Part shown: piece after piece, positions 1 to 9,229 of the stretch
Position numbering within the stretch: position 1 is the first letter of the stretch
Layout: each line of letters opens with the position of its first letter
Source of the DNA: Prorocentrum cordatum
Lineage: Eukaryota > Sar > Dinophyceae > Prorocentrales > Prorocentraceae
Assembly (NCBI GenBank): GCA_963575745.1
Contig: CAUYUJ010020715.1
Coordinates: 634,729 to 698,728, forward strand
Direction: 5' to 3'
DNA: 64,000 nt
The notes under the pieces: generated by a model
The model's database searches: none
What the model was told of the DNA's origin: nothing
Seen by the model: the letters and a program-made list of their open reading frames with translations, nothing else
Made by a program: the position numbers and the translations under genes

Positions 1-206
1 AAGTTCAGATAGGTGTTCAAGTCCTCGTGCTTGGGGGTGATCTCGGGCAGTTACCCGCGATAGTAAATCGCACACATACAGAAAATGTCGCCCGATGGGG
101 GAAAGGGAAGCTCGTTGTCGTGGTCGTAGTAATTGAGGATAATGTGAACAGTGATAATGTCGCAGTACGTGTCGTACTCGTGCTCGTACTCGTAGTAGTA
201 GTAGTC

Positions 207-244
<38 letters not shown>

Positions 245-398
245 CGTAGTAGTAGTAGAAGTAGTAGTAGTAGCAGTAGTAGTACTAGCTGTAGCCGTCG
301 CTGTTGTAGCAGAAGAAGTCGCCGTGGCAGCAATAGTAGTAGCCGTAGCAATAGTAGCCGTGGCAATAGTAGCCGTCGTCGTAGTAGTAGGAGTGGTC

Positions 399-459
<61 letters not shown>

Positions 460-460
460 A

Positions 461-525
<65 letters not shown>

Positions 526-580
526 AAGTAGTAGTGGTGATGGTTGTAGTGTGGTGGTAGAAATAGTACCGATAAGAAAG

Positions 581-619
<39 letters not shown>

Positions 620-709
620 ATAGTAGAAGTAATAGTCGTAGTAGTAGTAGTAGTAGTAGAAGTAGTAGTGGTGGTGGTTGTGGTGGTGGAAGTAATAGTA
701 ATAGGAAAG

Positions 710-767
<58 letters not shown>

Positions 768-768
768 C

Positions 769-799
<31 letters not shown>

Positions 800-874
800 G
801 TAGTAGTAGTAGTAGTATAGTAGTAGTATAGTAGTAGTAGTTAGTGGTAGTAGTAGGTAGTAGTAGTAGTAGTT

Positions 875-907
<33 letters not shown>

Positions 908-921
908 TAGTAGTAGTAGTA

Positions 922-957
<36 letters not shown>

Positions 958-1008
958 TAGTAGCAAACATAATAGTCGTAGTGTAGTAGCAGTAGTAGTA
1001 GTAGTGTA

Positions 1009-1050
<42 letters not shown>

Positions 1051-1074
1051 GTAGTAGTAGTAGTAGTAGTAGTC

Positions 1075-1108
<34 letters not shown>

Positions 1109-1194
1109 AAGTAGTAGTAGGAGGAGTAGTAGTAGTAGTAGTAGTAATGATAGTAGAGTAGACGTAGTGGTAGAAGTAGTCGTAGTAGTAATAG

Positions 1195-1240
<46 letters not shown>

Positions 1241-1309
1241 CGTAGTAGTAGAAGAAGTAGTAGTAGTAGTAGTCGTCGCAGTAGCAGTAGCGGTAGCAGT
1301 AGCAGTAGC

Positions 1310-1344
<35 letters not shown>

Positions 1345-1395
1345 CAGTAGTAGCAGCAGCAGTAGTGGTAGTAGTCGTAGTAGTGGTACGAGCGG
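1..1395. repeat. GTA/TAG trinucleotide microsatellite
   Basis: From about 180 to 1,395 the sequence is almost pure GTA (TAG) triplets with scattered GTC, GTG and AGA variants. The first 180 bases are a degenerate lead-in. The long valine, serine or threonine open frames across it arise because the repeat has no stop in some phases; none has a varied amino-acid composition. No gene is seen. Confidence 0.97.
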
Positions 1396-1440
1396 ATTCC
1401 AGAACAGACCCCTGGTCGTGCTGACGTTGTGTCATGGTGA

Positions 1441-1488
1441 TGTGATGATGTTTGTTGATGGTTGATGGTTGATGGTTGATGGTTGAGG
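1441..1488. repeat. TTGATGG heptamer array
   Basis: About five tandem copies of TTGATGG lie directly before the TTTAGGG-bounded segment at 1,491. Confidence 0.85.
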
Positions 1489-1490
1489 GG

Positions 1491-1676
1491 TTAGGGCTTC
1501 TCTTAGCGCAGCGGCCGACAGTGCAGGCAATGCTGCCCCCCTTCGGCAAGCTTGATTGGGGGGGCGGTTCGGCGACACGAGCAAGCTTGGCGAAGGTGGC
1601 AGGAGGTGCAACATCCACCCACCCCCGGCCGCATGGCCGGCAACCTCCCAAACTAAAGCCTTTTAGGGTTTAGGGC
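1491..1676. repeat. Dispersed repeat, copy 1, ending in telomere-like heptamers
   Basis: This segment is near-identical to 6,490-6,676: both contain cttagcgcagcggccgacag, a C run followed by cttcggcaagct, a G run, and cacccccggccgcatggccgg. It ends in TTTAGGGTTTAGGG (1,662-1,675) and runs straight into a 10-bp satellite block. A mobile or satellite-spacer origin is inferred; no ORF of note lies within it. Confidence 0.85.
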
Positions 1677-1699
1677 TGTTGGCCCCTAAACTCCCACAT

Positions 1700-1713
1700 G
1701 CGTTCCAAGCGCC

Positions 1714-1744
<31 letters not shown>

Positions 1745-1852
1745 CCAAGCGCTCCCAAGCGCTCTCAGGCGCTCCCCGGCGCTCCCCGGCGCTCCCAGGC
1801 GCTCCCGGCGCGTTCCGAAGCGTTCCGAAGCGCTCCCCCCAGGCGCTCCCAA

Positions 1853-1905
<53 letters not shown>

Positions 1906-1906
1906 T

Positions 1907-1938
<32 letters not shown>

Positions 1939-2077
1939 CCGGCGCGTTCCCAAGCGCTCCCAGGTGTCCCAGGCGCTCCCAGGCGCTCCCAGGGGCTCCC
2001 AGCACGCTCCCAGGCGTTCCCAGGCGTTCCCAGGCGCTCCCAAGCGCTCCCAGGCGCTCCCAGGCGTCCCCGGCAGT
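1700..2077. repeat. 10-bp satellite block (AGGCGCTCCC)n
   Basis: Tandem AGGCGCTCCC with point variants. Because 10 is not a multiple of 3, every frame on a strand gives the same decapeptide (RRSQALPGAP on one strand, GSAWERLGAP on the other), which explains the long open frames here. It is not coding. Confidence 0.96.
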
Positions 2078-2558
2078 CAAAACAAAAGGTCTTTGGTTTT
2101 AGGGTGTTATATATTTGTTGAGGATCAGGGGAGGGTTTATCGTTGAAGCGCTAATCCCCAAAAGAGGGGGAGGGCAGCAGCAAAAGCTGCCACGGCGAAC
2201 CACTCGGGCAACATGCTCAAGCATCTCAGAGATGCCCTGTCTCTCGTAGACGGCGACGGTGATGCGCGGCGGGGTGGGCAGAAGCACAATGAGGTGCTTG
2301 AGAATTTGAGGTTCACACTACATATTAACGCCTGGGGGCCGCGCCACGGGATTCATTGGCCTGCGCCAGTCGGCGAGGCCACGATCCGTCGTACAAACCC
2401 TAAGATTCGCATCGCGACGGCAAGATTTCGGGTTTGCTGATGCCGCGATCCCTCGTAAAACACATAGGATTCGCACCGCGACGGCAAGATTTCGCGAGGC
2501 CGATGCCGCGATTCCTGGTCACACACGTGCGGCTCGCCTCGCGAAGGCTTGCGCGGAG
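2078..2558. other. No gene; short direct duplication
   Basis: No convincing exon is seen. Two copies of a ~50-bp unit around gattcgca-cgcgacggcaagatttcg lie about 60 bp apart (2,383-2,432 and 2,445-2,492). Confidence 0.6.
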
Positions 2559-2900
2559 TGCTTGTCGGGCCACTCTGGAGGCGCTCCCGCTCGCGCTGGC
2601 TCGCACGGGATGCTTGTCGGGCCGCTCCGGAGCCGCTCCTGCTCGTGCTGGCTCGCGCGGAATGCTTGTCGGGCAGCTGCGGAGCCGCTCCCGCTCGTGC
2701 CAGCTCGCTCGGAATGCTTGTCGGGCCGCTCCGGAGCCGCTTCCACAAGCGCCGGCTCTGTCGGAGAGCCTGTCGGGCCGCTGCGGGGGCGCTCTCGGTC
2801 GCGCGCACGGAATGCTTGTCCGGCTCCTCCAGAGGCGTCCCGCTCGCACGGGCTCGCACGGAGCGCCTGTCGGGCCGCTGCCGAGGCGCTCCCGCTCGCG
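2559..2900. repeat. 52-bp tandem repeat, about 6-7 copies
   Basis: Units start at tgcttgtcgggc at 2,559, 2,611, 2,663 and 2,715, an exact 52-bp period, then continue degenerately at about 2,767, 2,813 and 2,864. Each unit carries gctccggagccgctcc and a ctcgctcgga-like end. Confidence 0.93.
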
Positions 2901-2954
2901 AATCCAGCAAAATCGGCTAGAATATACAACAAACTGCCAAAATCAGTCGCGGTC

Positions 2955-3062
2955 GCATGGGAGCGCCGGGGAGCGCCTGGGAGCGCCTAGGAGCGCCTGG
3001 GAGCGCTTGGGAGCGCCTGGGAGCACGCGTGAGCGCCTGGGAGCGCCTGGGAGCGCCGAGGC
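2955..3062. repeat. 10-bp satellite block (GGGAGCGCCT)n
   Basis: Same decamer as at 1,700-2,077 but in the opposite orientation. Confidence 0.95.
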
Positions 3063-3124
3063 TTCGCAGCAACGCGCGCAGGGGGTCGGCCAGAGCTGCG
3101 CGGAAACCTAAGGGGTCACCTCCG

Positions 3125-3424
3125 TCCGCTTTGGGCTTTGGGCTTTGGGCTTTCGGCTTTAGGCTTTCGGCTTTCGGCTTCGGGCTTTAGGCTTTAGGTT
3201 TTGGGCTTTAGGCTTTAGGTTTAGGCTCTAGGCTCTAGGCTTTAGGCTTTGGGCTTTGGGCTTCAGGCGTTAGGGTTCAGGCTTTAGGCTTTAGGCTTTC
3301 GGCTTTGGGCTTTGCGCTTTGGGCTTTAAGCTTTTTGGCTTTCGGTTTTAGGCTTGAGGCCATAGGCTATAGGCTTTACGCTTCAGACTTTAAGCTTCAA
3401 GCTTTAGGCTTTAGGCTTCAAGCT
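3125..3424. repeat. Degenerate heptamer array (GGCTTTR)n
   Basis: About 300 bp of GGCTTTA/GGCTTTG/GGCTTTC heptamers. The period and composition resemble a diverged telomere-like TTTAGGC/TTTGGGC repeat. It lies directly between two 10-bp satellite regions. Confidence 0.92.
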
Positions 3425-3426
3425 TT

Positions 3427-3578
3427 ATGCGCCTGGGAGCGCCTGGGAGCGCCTGGGAACGCCTGAGAGCTTGCCGGGAGCGCCTGGAAGCGCTTGGGAA
3501 CGTGCCGGGAGCCCCTGGGAGCGCTGGGGAGCGCCTGGGAGCGCCTGGGACACCTGGGAGCGCTTGGGAACGCGCCGG

Positions 3579-3610
<32 letters not shown>

Positions 3611-3771
3611 ACGCCTGGGAGCGCCTGGGAGCGCTCTGGGAGCGCCTGGGAACGCCCTGGGAGCGCCTGCGAGCGCCTGGGAACGCCTGGGAGCGTGCCG
3701 GGAGCCCCTGGGAGCGCTGGGGAGCGCCTGGGAGCGCCTGGGACACCTGGGGGCGCTTGGGAACGCGCCGG

Positions 3772-3803
<32 letters not shown>

Positions 3804-3962
3804 ACGCCTGGGAGCGCCTGGGAGCGCTCTGGGAGCGCCTGGGAACGCCCTGGGAGCGCCTGCGAGCGCTTGGGAGCGCTTGCGAGCGCCTGGGTGCGAA
3901 CGCTTGGGAACGCCTGGGGGCGCCTGGGAGCACCCGGGAGCCTGGGAGCGCCTGGGAGCGCC
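3427..3962. repeat. 10-bp satellite block (GGGAGCGCCT)n, with a higher-order duplication
   Basis: Over 500 bp of GGGAGCGCCT variants. A longer motif around gtgccgggagcccctgggagc recurs about 200 bp apart, so a higher-order unit is superimposed. All frames are open and encode the same decapeptide, so it is not coding. Confidence 0.95.
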
Positions 3963-4205
3963 CGACGCGAGATCACATTTGGGCATGCTGATCGGGGTCT
4001 ACAATGCCGCCACACATGATCGCGGCCGTCAGCACTGCTTCCATCGCTTGGGAGCGCTTGGGAGCGCCTGGAAGCGCCCGACGCGAGGTCACATTTGGGC
4101 ATGCTGATCGGGGTCTACAATGCCGCCATATGTTATCGCGGCCGTCAGCACTGTTTTCATCGCTCGTCGAGATATCGTTCGAGCTTGCTCAATACGTGGT
4201 GCTTT
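3961..4205. repeat. 116-bp tandem duplication
   Basis: cgcga-(g/a)-tcacatttgggcatgctg occurs at 3,966 and 4,082. The following ~85 bp (gatcggggtctacaatgccgcc, then cgcggccgtcagcactg) is nearly identical in both copies. A short decamer block separates them. Confidence 0.92.
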
Positions 4206-4213
4206 TCGTCTTG

Positions 4214-4382
4214 AGGGTTTAGGGTTTAGGGTTTAGGGCCTGCATTAGCGCAAGCGCGCGCTGGCTGCGACCCCCCCCGCATCAATGTTGTTGGGGGGGG
4301 ATCGCTGCCCAAGCCGCGCGCGCCACGGTTCGTCGCACCCCCGCCCCAGACCACCCAGGGCGAAGACTTTTAGGGTTTAGGG
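4214..4382. repeat. Segment bounded by TTTAGGG units
   Basis: It begins with three GGGTTTA units (4,214-4,238) and ends with TTTAGGGTTTAGGG (to 4,382). The interior starts with cattagcgca, recalling the cttagcgca of the dispersed repeats at 1,491 and 6,490, but is otherwise diverged. Confidence 0.75.
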
Positions 4383-4924
4383 TTTTCTACCCCCCACCCC
4401 CCCTATCAAGGGGGGCTTCGGAGTGTCGCGCGCAGGCGATCGCCGACGCGGCCGCGGCACTGCGCATCCACGTGAGTGGCAATGCGCGCCCATGCGAGCG
4501 CGCGCGCAGGGTGCAAGGCGCTGGCGCGTCAGCTCGCCTCGTCGATGAGGCAGCTGTTGCGCCTTCGGCAGGGGGCTTCGCCGTTGGGCTGCCGCTGGCG
4601 CAGCAGAGCCACAGGGGTCCGGCATTTGCCTTCGGCGTCGGAAAGCACCGCTGCGAGGGCGCTGGCGCGGCAATCCCATGGGCCCCCGTGGGCCTCGAGC
4701 GAGTGCCCGCGCCGTCGGGCTCCTCGCTCACGGCGACGCGCGCGGCAGTTGCATTCGCCCGCGGCTTTGGGTTTCGCCATTGAGGTCGCCCCCGCTGAAG
4801 CGATTGCATTGTCGACGCAGCCGCCTTCGGCGCGAATTTCGCATGGCTGGATGGGGGCATAGCGACGGTGTGGGTCTGGCACCCCCTCGCTACGATGCGC
4901 GCGCATGGCTGCGGCCGCGCCTGC
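4383..4924. other. No recognisable gene
   Basis: GC-rich sequence with overlapping open frames on both strands. The frames are rich in Ala, Arg and Pro, have no domain, and change character at the repeat edges. Confidence 0.5.
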
Positions 4925-5455
4925 ATGGCGGGGGAGCGCCGGGAAGCGCCGCCAGGGAGCGCTGCCGAATGCTTGCGAATGCATGGAAACGCTTGGGAGC
5001 GCCATGGGACCGCTTGGATTGCTTAAGCGCGCTTCGGAGCGCCTGGGAGCGCTTGGGAGCACTTGTGGGAGCTTGGGAGCGCCTGGGAGCGCATGGGAAC
5101 GCCTGGGCATGCTGGGAGCGCCTGGGAGCGTGCCGGGAGCGCTTGCGAGTACCTGGGGGCGCCTGGGAGCGCGCCAGGAGCGCTTGGGAGCGCCTGAGAG
5201 CATGCTGGGAGCGCCGGGGAACCCGCGAGCGTGCCGGGGGCGCCTGGGAGCGCCTGGGAGCGCCATGCGCCTGGGAGCGCTTGGGAGCGCTTGGGAACGT
5301 GCCGAAAGCGCCGGGGGGCGCATGAAGCGCCTGGGAGCGCCTGGGAACACTTGGGAGCGCCTGGCACCGCCTGGGACCGCTTGGGGGCGCTTGGGAGCGC
5401 CAGGGAACGCTTTGGGAACGCCTGGGAGCGCTTGGGAGCGCCTGGGACGTGCGCC
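4925..5455. repeat. 10-bp satellite block (GGGAGCGCCT)n
   Basis: Same decamer as above, more diverged here, with inserts such as catgctgggagc. Confidence 0.94.
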
Positions 5456-5590
5456 AGCCGAAAGGACGCCGCATGCTGTACTTTCATATGGTTTGCGGCC
5501 CCACGGACGGCCGAAAGGGCGCGGAATGCTGTATTTTCATAGGGTTTGCAGCCCCAGGGGATGTAGAGGACCGCAGGGAAGCCGCATGCT
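5456..5590. repeat. Approximately 50-bp tandem duplication
   Basis: gccgaaaggacgccgcatgc and gccgaaagggcgcggaatgc each begin a unit containing tgta(c/t)tttcata and ggtttgc-gcccc. Confidence 0.8.
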
Positions 5591-5596
5591 AGGGCT

Positions 5597-5787
5597 GAGG
5601 GTTAAGGGTTTCTTTATTAGGAGAACACTACGGGGATGCACCGCGCGGCGTGCGAATTCCTCCTCAGCGGCTATCGCCGCTTCGTCGGTGCGGCGCACGC
5701 TGCATGGGCAGGCTCGCTGAGCGCTCGGCCAGACGCCACGGGCTACGGACGTTGCGCCGCCCGTGGCTTGCAGTTTAGGGTTTAGGG
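5597..5787. repeat. Segment bounded by telomere-like units
   Basis: The left edge is gagggttaagggttt, a degenerate heptamer pair; the right edge is TTTAGGGTTTAGGG (5,774-5,787). Size and organisation match the segments at 1,491, 4,214 and 6,484, but the interior is unrelated. Confidence 0.65.
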
Positions 5788-5915
5788 TCTACTAGGCGTG
5801 GCCACGAGTACACCTTGACCGCGAACCCACCTGCGGTGGCCGTCACTCCCACCCGCAAGCCACCCCACCATAAAGATCATCTCTCCCCTCGTTAGAACCA
5901 CATCGAATACAGCGT

Positions 5916-5948
<33 letters not shown>

Positions 5949-6011
5949 ATGTGCGATCCAAATGGCGCGCGAGTGCTCTAACGGGCGGGAAGAGTCGGGT
6001 CGGGCGGAAGA

Positions 6012-6450
6012 GATTCTGCACGCATGCGGAGCAAAGGCTATTCTTTGTAATATGTGGATCGGCTCGCAACGGAAAGCACTTTGTAATATAGAATACGAGA
6101 GATTCTGTACGCCTGCGCAGGAAGTGCTATTGTTTTGCAATAGATGGAGCCGGTTTACATAACGGGGTCGCACTTTGCATGGTAAAATACAACAGATTCT
6201 GCACGCATGCTCAGCAAATGCTTTTTTTTACAATAGATGGAGCGGGGTCGCAACGGGGACCGAACACTTTGTATTGTAAAATACAACAGATTTTGCACGC
6301 ATGCTCAGCGAACTACTATTTTTGCAATGGATGGTGCCGGGTCGCAACGGGGATTTGGCACTTCGTAATGTAAAATACAAAAGATTCTGCACGCATGCTC
6401 AGCAAATGCTAGGTTTTGCAATAGATGGAGCCGGTTTGCATAGCGAGCGG
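6012..6450. repeat. 94-bp tandem repeat, five copies
   Basis: gattctgcacgcatg-like starts lie at 6,012, 6,101, 6,195, 6,289 and 6,383, a period of 89-94 bp. Each unit holds gcaatagatgga-ccgg, a gcaacgggg-like stretch and tgtaaaatacaa. It is AT-richer than its surroundings and ends directly at the dispersed repeat copy at 6,484. A short (ACG)n tract precedes it at 5,911-5,945. Confidence 0.94.
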
Positions 6451-6483
6451 TTTTGTAGTAGTCATGGTTTAATAATTATAAGA

Positions 6484-6676
6484 TTAAACTTAGGGTTTCT
6501 CTTAGCGCAGCGGCCGACAGTCCAGGCAATGCTGCCCCCCCTTCGGCAAGCTCGATTGGGGGGGGCGGTTGGCCGACCCGAGAAAGCTTGGCGAAGGGAG
6601 CAGGAGTTGCAACATCTTCCCACCCCCGGCCGCATGGCCGGCGACCTCCCAAACTAAAACCTTTTAGGGTTTAGGG
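6484..6676. repeat. Dispersed repeat, copy 2, ending in telomere-like heptamers
   Basis: Near-identical to 1,491-1,676, including the terminal TTTAGGGTTTAGGG (6,663-6,676). As in copy 1, it is followed immediately by a 10-bp satellite block reading AGGCGCTCCC. Confidence 0.88.
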
Positions 6677-6704
6677 CCGCTGGCCCCTAAATTCCCAAAT
6701 GGCT

Positions 6705-6966
6705 CCAAGCGCTCCTAGGCGCCCCCAGCGCTCCCAAGCGCTCCCAAGCGGCCCCAAGCGGTCCCAGGCGCCCCCAGGCGCTCCCAAGCGCTCCCAGACG
6801 CTTCCAAGCGCCCCCAGGCGCCCCCAAGCGCCCACAAGCGCTCCCATGCGCTCCCATGCGCTCCCTGGCGCTCCCAAGCGCTCCCATGCACTCCCAGGCG
6901 CTCCCAGGCGCTCCCCGGCGTTCCCATGCGCTTCCTGCGCTCCCAAGCGCTCCCAGGCGCTCCCAA

Positions 6967-7000
<34 letters not shown>

Positions 7001-7200
7001 GTCCGGGCGCTCCCAGTCGCTCCCAGGCGCTCCCAGGCGCTCCCCGGCGCTCCCAAGCGCTCCCAGGCGCTCCCAGGCGCTCCCAGCGCTCCCAAGCGCC
7101 CCCAAGCGGTCCCAAGCGGTCCCAGGCGCCCCCAGGCGCACCCAAGCGCTCCCAGACGCTCGCAAGCGCTCCCAGGCGCTCCCAAGTGCGCGCAGAATCG
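6705..7200. repeat. 10-bp satellite block (AGGCGCTCCC)n
   Basis: Same orientation as the 1,700-2,077 block. The repeat of the order dispersed element - satellite suggests that 1.49-2.08 kb and 6.48-7.2 kb are duplicated copies of one arrangement. Confidence 0.95.
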
Positions 7201-7770
7201 CTTAGAGCGCTCCACACGTGTTTTTCTGAGAGGGGCGATAAGCATGTCAAGGAAATCGACGACGGGGCCCCTGGGAGCCCCCGCGGGAGGGGGGCACTGA
7301 CATCGAAGAGGGGGGGGGGGGCAGACGGGGGCGCTGACGTCGCGGGGGGGTCCACTGACATCGAAATGCTGCCAGGATGATCGCAAATATCAAGCTTTCA
7401 GAACCCACCGGCGGCGAAAAAAAACAAAGCCCATTTTGCTAAACGCGCCTCCTGTTCTCAACTCTCCGGGGGGTTCTCTCGCCGCAAATTCCGCTCTGTA
7501 AATCGCCCCCCCTCTCTGGGAAATCGCCGCAGCCCCCGTCGCTGAGGAGGGGGGGGAGGAGGGGAAGGGCGAGCGAGGAGGGGGCATTTCCGCAAGTTCA
7601 GACCCAGAATCCATGTCCCATGCGCGCATCATGCGCAAGATCTGGGCGGTCGAAAATGGGGGATGGAAAAGGGCGGCGACTACAAATGCTGATGCAGCTG
7701 GTTTTTCAACCGCGGCCCAAGGGATGGGAGGTGCCAGAATAAGAAAGGAAGCTGCGTGCGTCAGCATCAG
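7200..7770. other. No confident gene; G-rich minisatellite and an open minus-strand frame
   Basis: 7,298-7,365 holds cactgacatcga followed by G runs, related to the array at 32.3-32.66 kb. From 7,767 back to 7,390 the minus strand is open (125 codons, starting MLTHAASF). Removing the element at 7,776-7,974 plus one 5-bp duplication extends this frame in phase to about 8,109. No domain is recognised, and the plus strand is also open across the junction. Confidence 0.4.
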
Positions 7771-7775
7771 ATGTC

Positions 7776-7974
7776 TCGGGTCGGGCGAAAGGGGGGGGGT
7801 AGCAAAGGGGGGGGGCGGTGAGAATCAGCTCGCGTAGCTGATTTTCCCGGCGCCCCCCGGCGCCGCAGGCGGCTATATCTCGAGGAATGGGCCCTTCGGT
7901 GAAGGCGAAACCAGCTGCATGCAGCAAATTTCGTAACCCCCCCTTTCCCAATCCCCCCCTTTCGCCCGGCCCGA
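7776..7974. mobile_element. Introner-like TIR element, family A copy 1
   Basis: A 199-bp element. The ends are inverted repeats (TCGGGTCGGGCGAAAGGGGG at the left; the right end reads CCCCCCTTTCGCCCGGCCCGA-like). It is flanked by a perfect 5-bp direct repeat ATGTC (7,771-7,775 and 7,975-7,979). The core contains agctgattttcccgg, gaggaatgggccc and gaaaccagctgcatgcagca, shared with copies at 16.3 and 18.0 kb. It has no coding capacity and is non-autonomous. A second partial end (gatagcaaaggg-like, reverse strand) lies just outside near 7,985-8,010. Confidence 0.85.
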
Positions 7975-8196
7975 ATGTCGCGCACCTCCCTTTGCTATCC
8001 CCCCCCCCGGACGCAAATTCGAGTGAAACTCATTCTGGCGTGCAAGGTCTGCGTTCCTTCCGCTGTCCTCCTCGCCCTCGTCCTCCCGGCCTCCCCCACC
8101 CTCCCCCAATTCTCCCCCGTCGTCTCCACCCTCCTCCAGTCCGTCCTCTCCCTCTGGGGCCCTACTCGGCCCGGCTGCGGGCTGCCGCGTTTGCCC

Positions 8197-8255
8197 TCAC
8201 TGCGCGATGGTGCCCCTCTTTTTCACCTCGTTCAGATACTGCCCCAGCTGGCCCC
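8197..8255 (-). CDS. Last exon of a small unknown gene
   Basis: In minus orientation this exon encodes WGQLGQYLNEVKKRGTIAQ and stops at TGA (8,199-8,197). It joins in frame to the exon at 8,428 once the element at 8,260-8,427 is removed. The protein is unknown. A paralogous WGQLGNYLKDG lies at 8.93-9.0 kb on the same strand, supporting real coding sequence and local exon duplication. The splice sites are not ordinary, because no AG stands at the 3' edge of the element in this orientation. Confidence 0.6.
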
Positions 8256-8259
8256 AATA

Positions 8260-8427
8260 ATCGGGCGAAGAGAAGTATGCACATGCACCGATCCTGGCCA
8301 GGCCTATCCTGTGCCCGGGATCGGTGCATAGGCTTTCCTGGCCAAGGCAGGAGGTCGTATGCGCAAATCCTGGGCTCAGGATGGGCCTGGCCAGAATCGG
8401 TGCATGTGCATACTTCTCTTTCCTCGA
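8260..8427. mobile_element. Introner-like TIR element, family B copy 1
   Basis: A 168-bp element. Its inverted ends share TATGCACATGCACCGAT followed by ctggccaggc over about 37 bp. It is flanked by direct repeats AATA (8,256-8,259 and 8,428-8,431). An empty paralogous site, ccccagctggccccaatagc, occurs near 8,984-9,003 without the insert. The same family forms the intron at 12,206-12,372, inserted there in the opposite orientation relative to the host gene. Confidence 0.88.
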
Positions 8428-8608
8428 AATAGCTCCTCACGCGGAAGATCGCGAGAATCGAGATGGTCATGCGCCGATACGCTGCCAGCGCGGGCTGGAA
8501 CTTGGGGCCAAGCTCGGCGATGATGGCCCAGGAGCTGCGACGAAGCACCACGCGGTCAACTCGCGCTCGGTTTTTCACTTCCTCTCGGGGCCAACCGCGA
8601 ATCTTCAA
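8428..8608 (-). CDS. Internal exon of a small unknown gene
   Basis: The minus-strand frame encodes VVLRRSSWAIIAELGPKF, then AAYRRMTISILAIFRVRSY, and joins in frame to the last exon at 8,255. The upstream (acceptor) edge is approximate because several AGs are possible. Amphipathic, basic and hydrophobic residues alternate; no family is recognised. Fuller exons to the right are obscured by the tandem caaagaccctg repeats at 8,677-8,740. Confidence 0.5.
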
Positions 8609-8929
8609 AGGGCACGGCCCCCCCCCCCCAGTCACATATATCATATATCATATATTATATCCCGATCGCACCGCCCCCTGCAAAGACCTTGCAAAGACCC
8701 TGCAAAGAACCTCTGCAAAGACCCTGCAAAGACCCTCCCTGCAATGCAAGCCTCGACGAGGTCCCCAAGAAGCCCCAGCAACCAAACCCGAAGAAGCCAC
8801 CGGGCAACCCCCACAAGAAACTCGAGACTTGCAAACTGCCTCCAACTGGCCCGGCACACGAACGAACAAGATAATATAACCCATAAGCCTATAACCCGCA
8901 ACTCGGGGACGGTGGCGGGACTTGCCGCG

Positions 8930-9130
8930 AGCAGATGGGGGCCAAAAACTCATCGCATGGCGACCGTCCTTCAAGTAATTCCCCAGCTGGCCCCAATAGC
9001 CGCGTAGGCGAGCCAACGCGACAAGCGACCTCACGAGGCGCTCCCGCGCCATTCCGGGCAGCCCAAGCCCGCGCGCGCCTCTGCGCCCGGACAATTGCAC
9101 AACTGAATGAGCTCCGGAAGACGGAAGGAG
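8930..9130 (-). CDS. Probable exon paralogous to the 8.2-kb exon
   Basis: The minus strand encodes MARERLVRSLVALARLRGYW followed by GQLGNYLKDGRHAMSFW. GYWGQLG-YL matches the spliced product of the 8,197/8,428 exons (SYWGQLGQYL), at the DNA level as well (ccccagctggccccaata). It may be an earlier exon of the same gene or a duplicated pseudo-exon. Edges are approximate. Confidence 0.45.
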
Positions 9131-9229
9131 GGGCAGGGCGGAGGAACGGGCGGAGGAGGAGGAGGGCGAGAGAAGGAGAGAGGAGGAGGAGACGCACGAG
9201 TCAGTCAACTCGGGCGGCTGACTGATTGA

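Noticed and set aside
1-1424. Long Val-, Ser- or Thr-rich open frames on both strands
   Set aside because: They follow the GTA microsatellite and have no composition other than the repeat.
4206-4238. TTTAGGG repeats as a real telomere or chromosome end
   Set aside because: Only two to three units occur and ordinary sequence continues on both sides.
6012-6450. CRISPR-like regular repeat array
   Set aside because: The 94-bp units are similar along their whole length with no variable spacers, and the context is eukaryotic.
1670-7386. Dozens of overlapping 60-225 codon frames with GSAWERLGAP or RRSQALPGAP repeats
   Set aside because: They are produced by a 10-bp satellite that is open in all six frames; nothing but the repeat is encoded.
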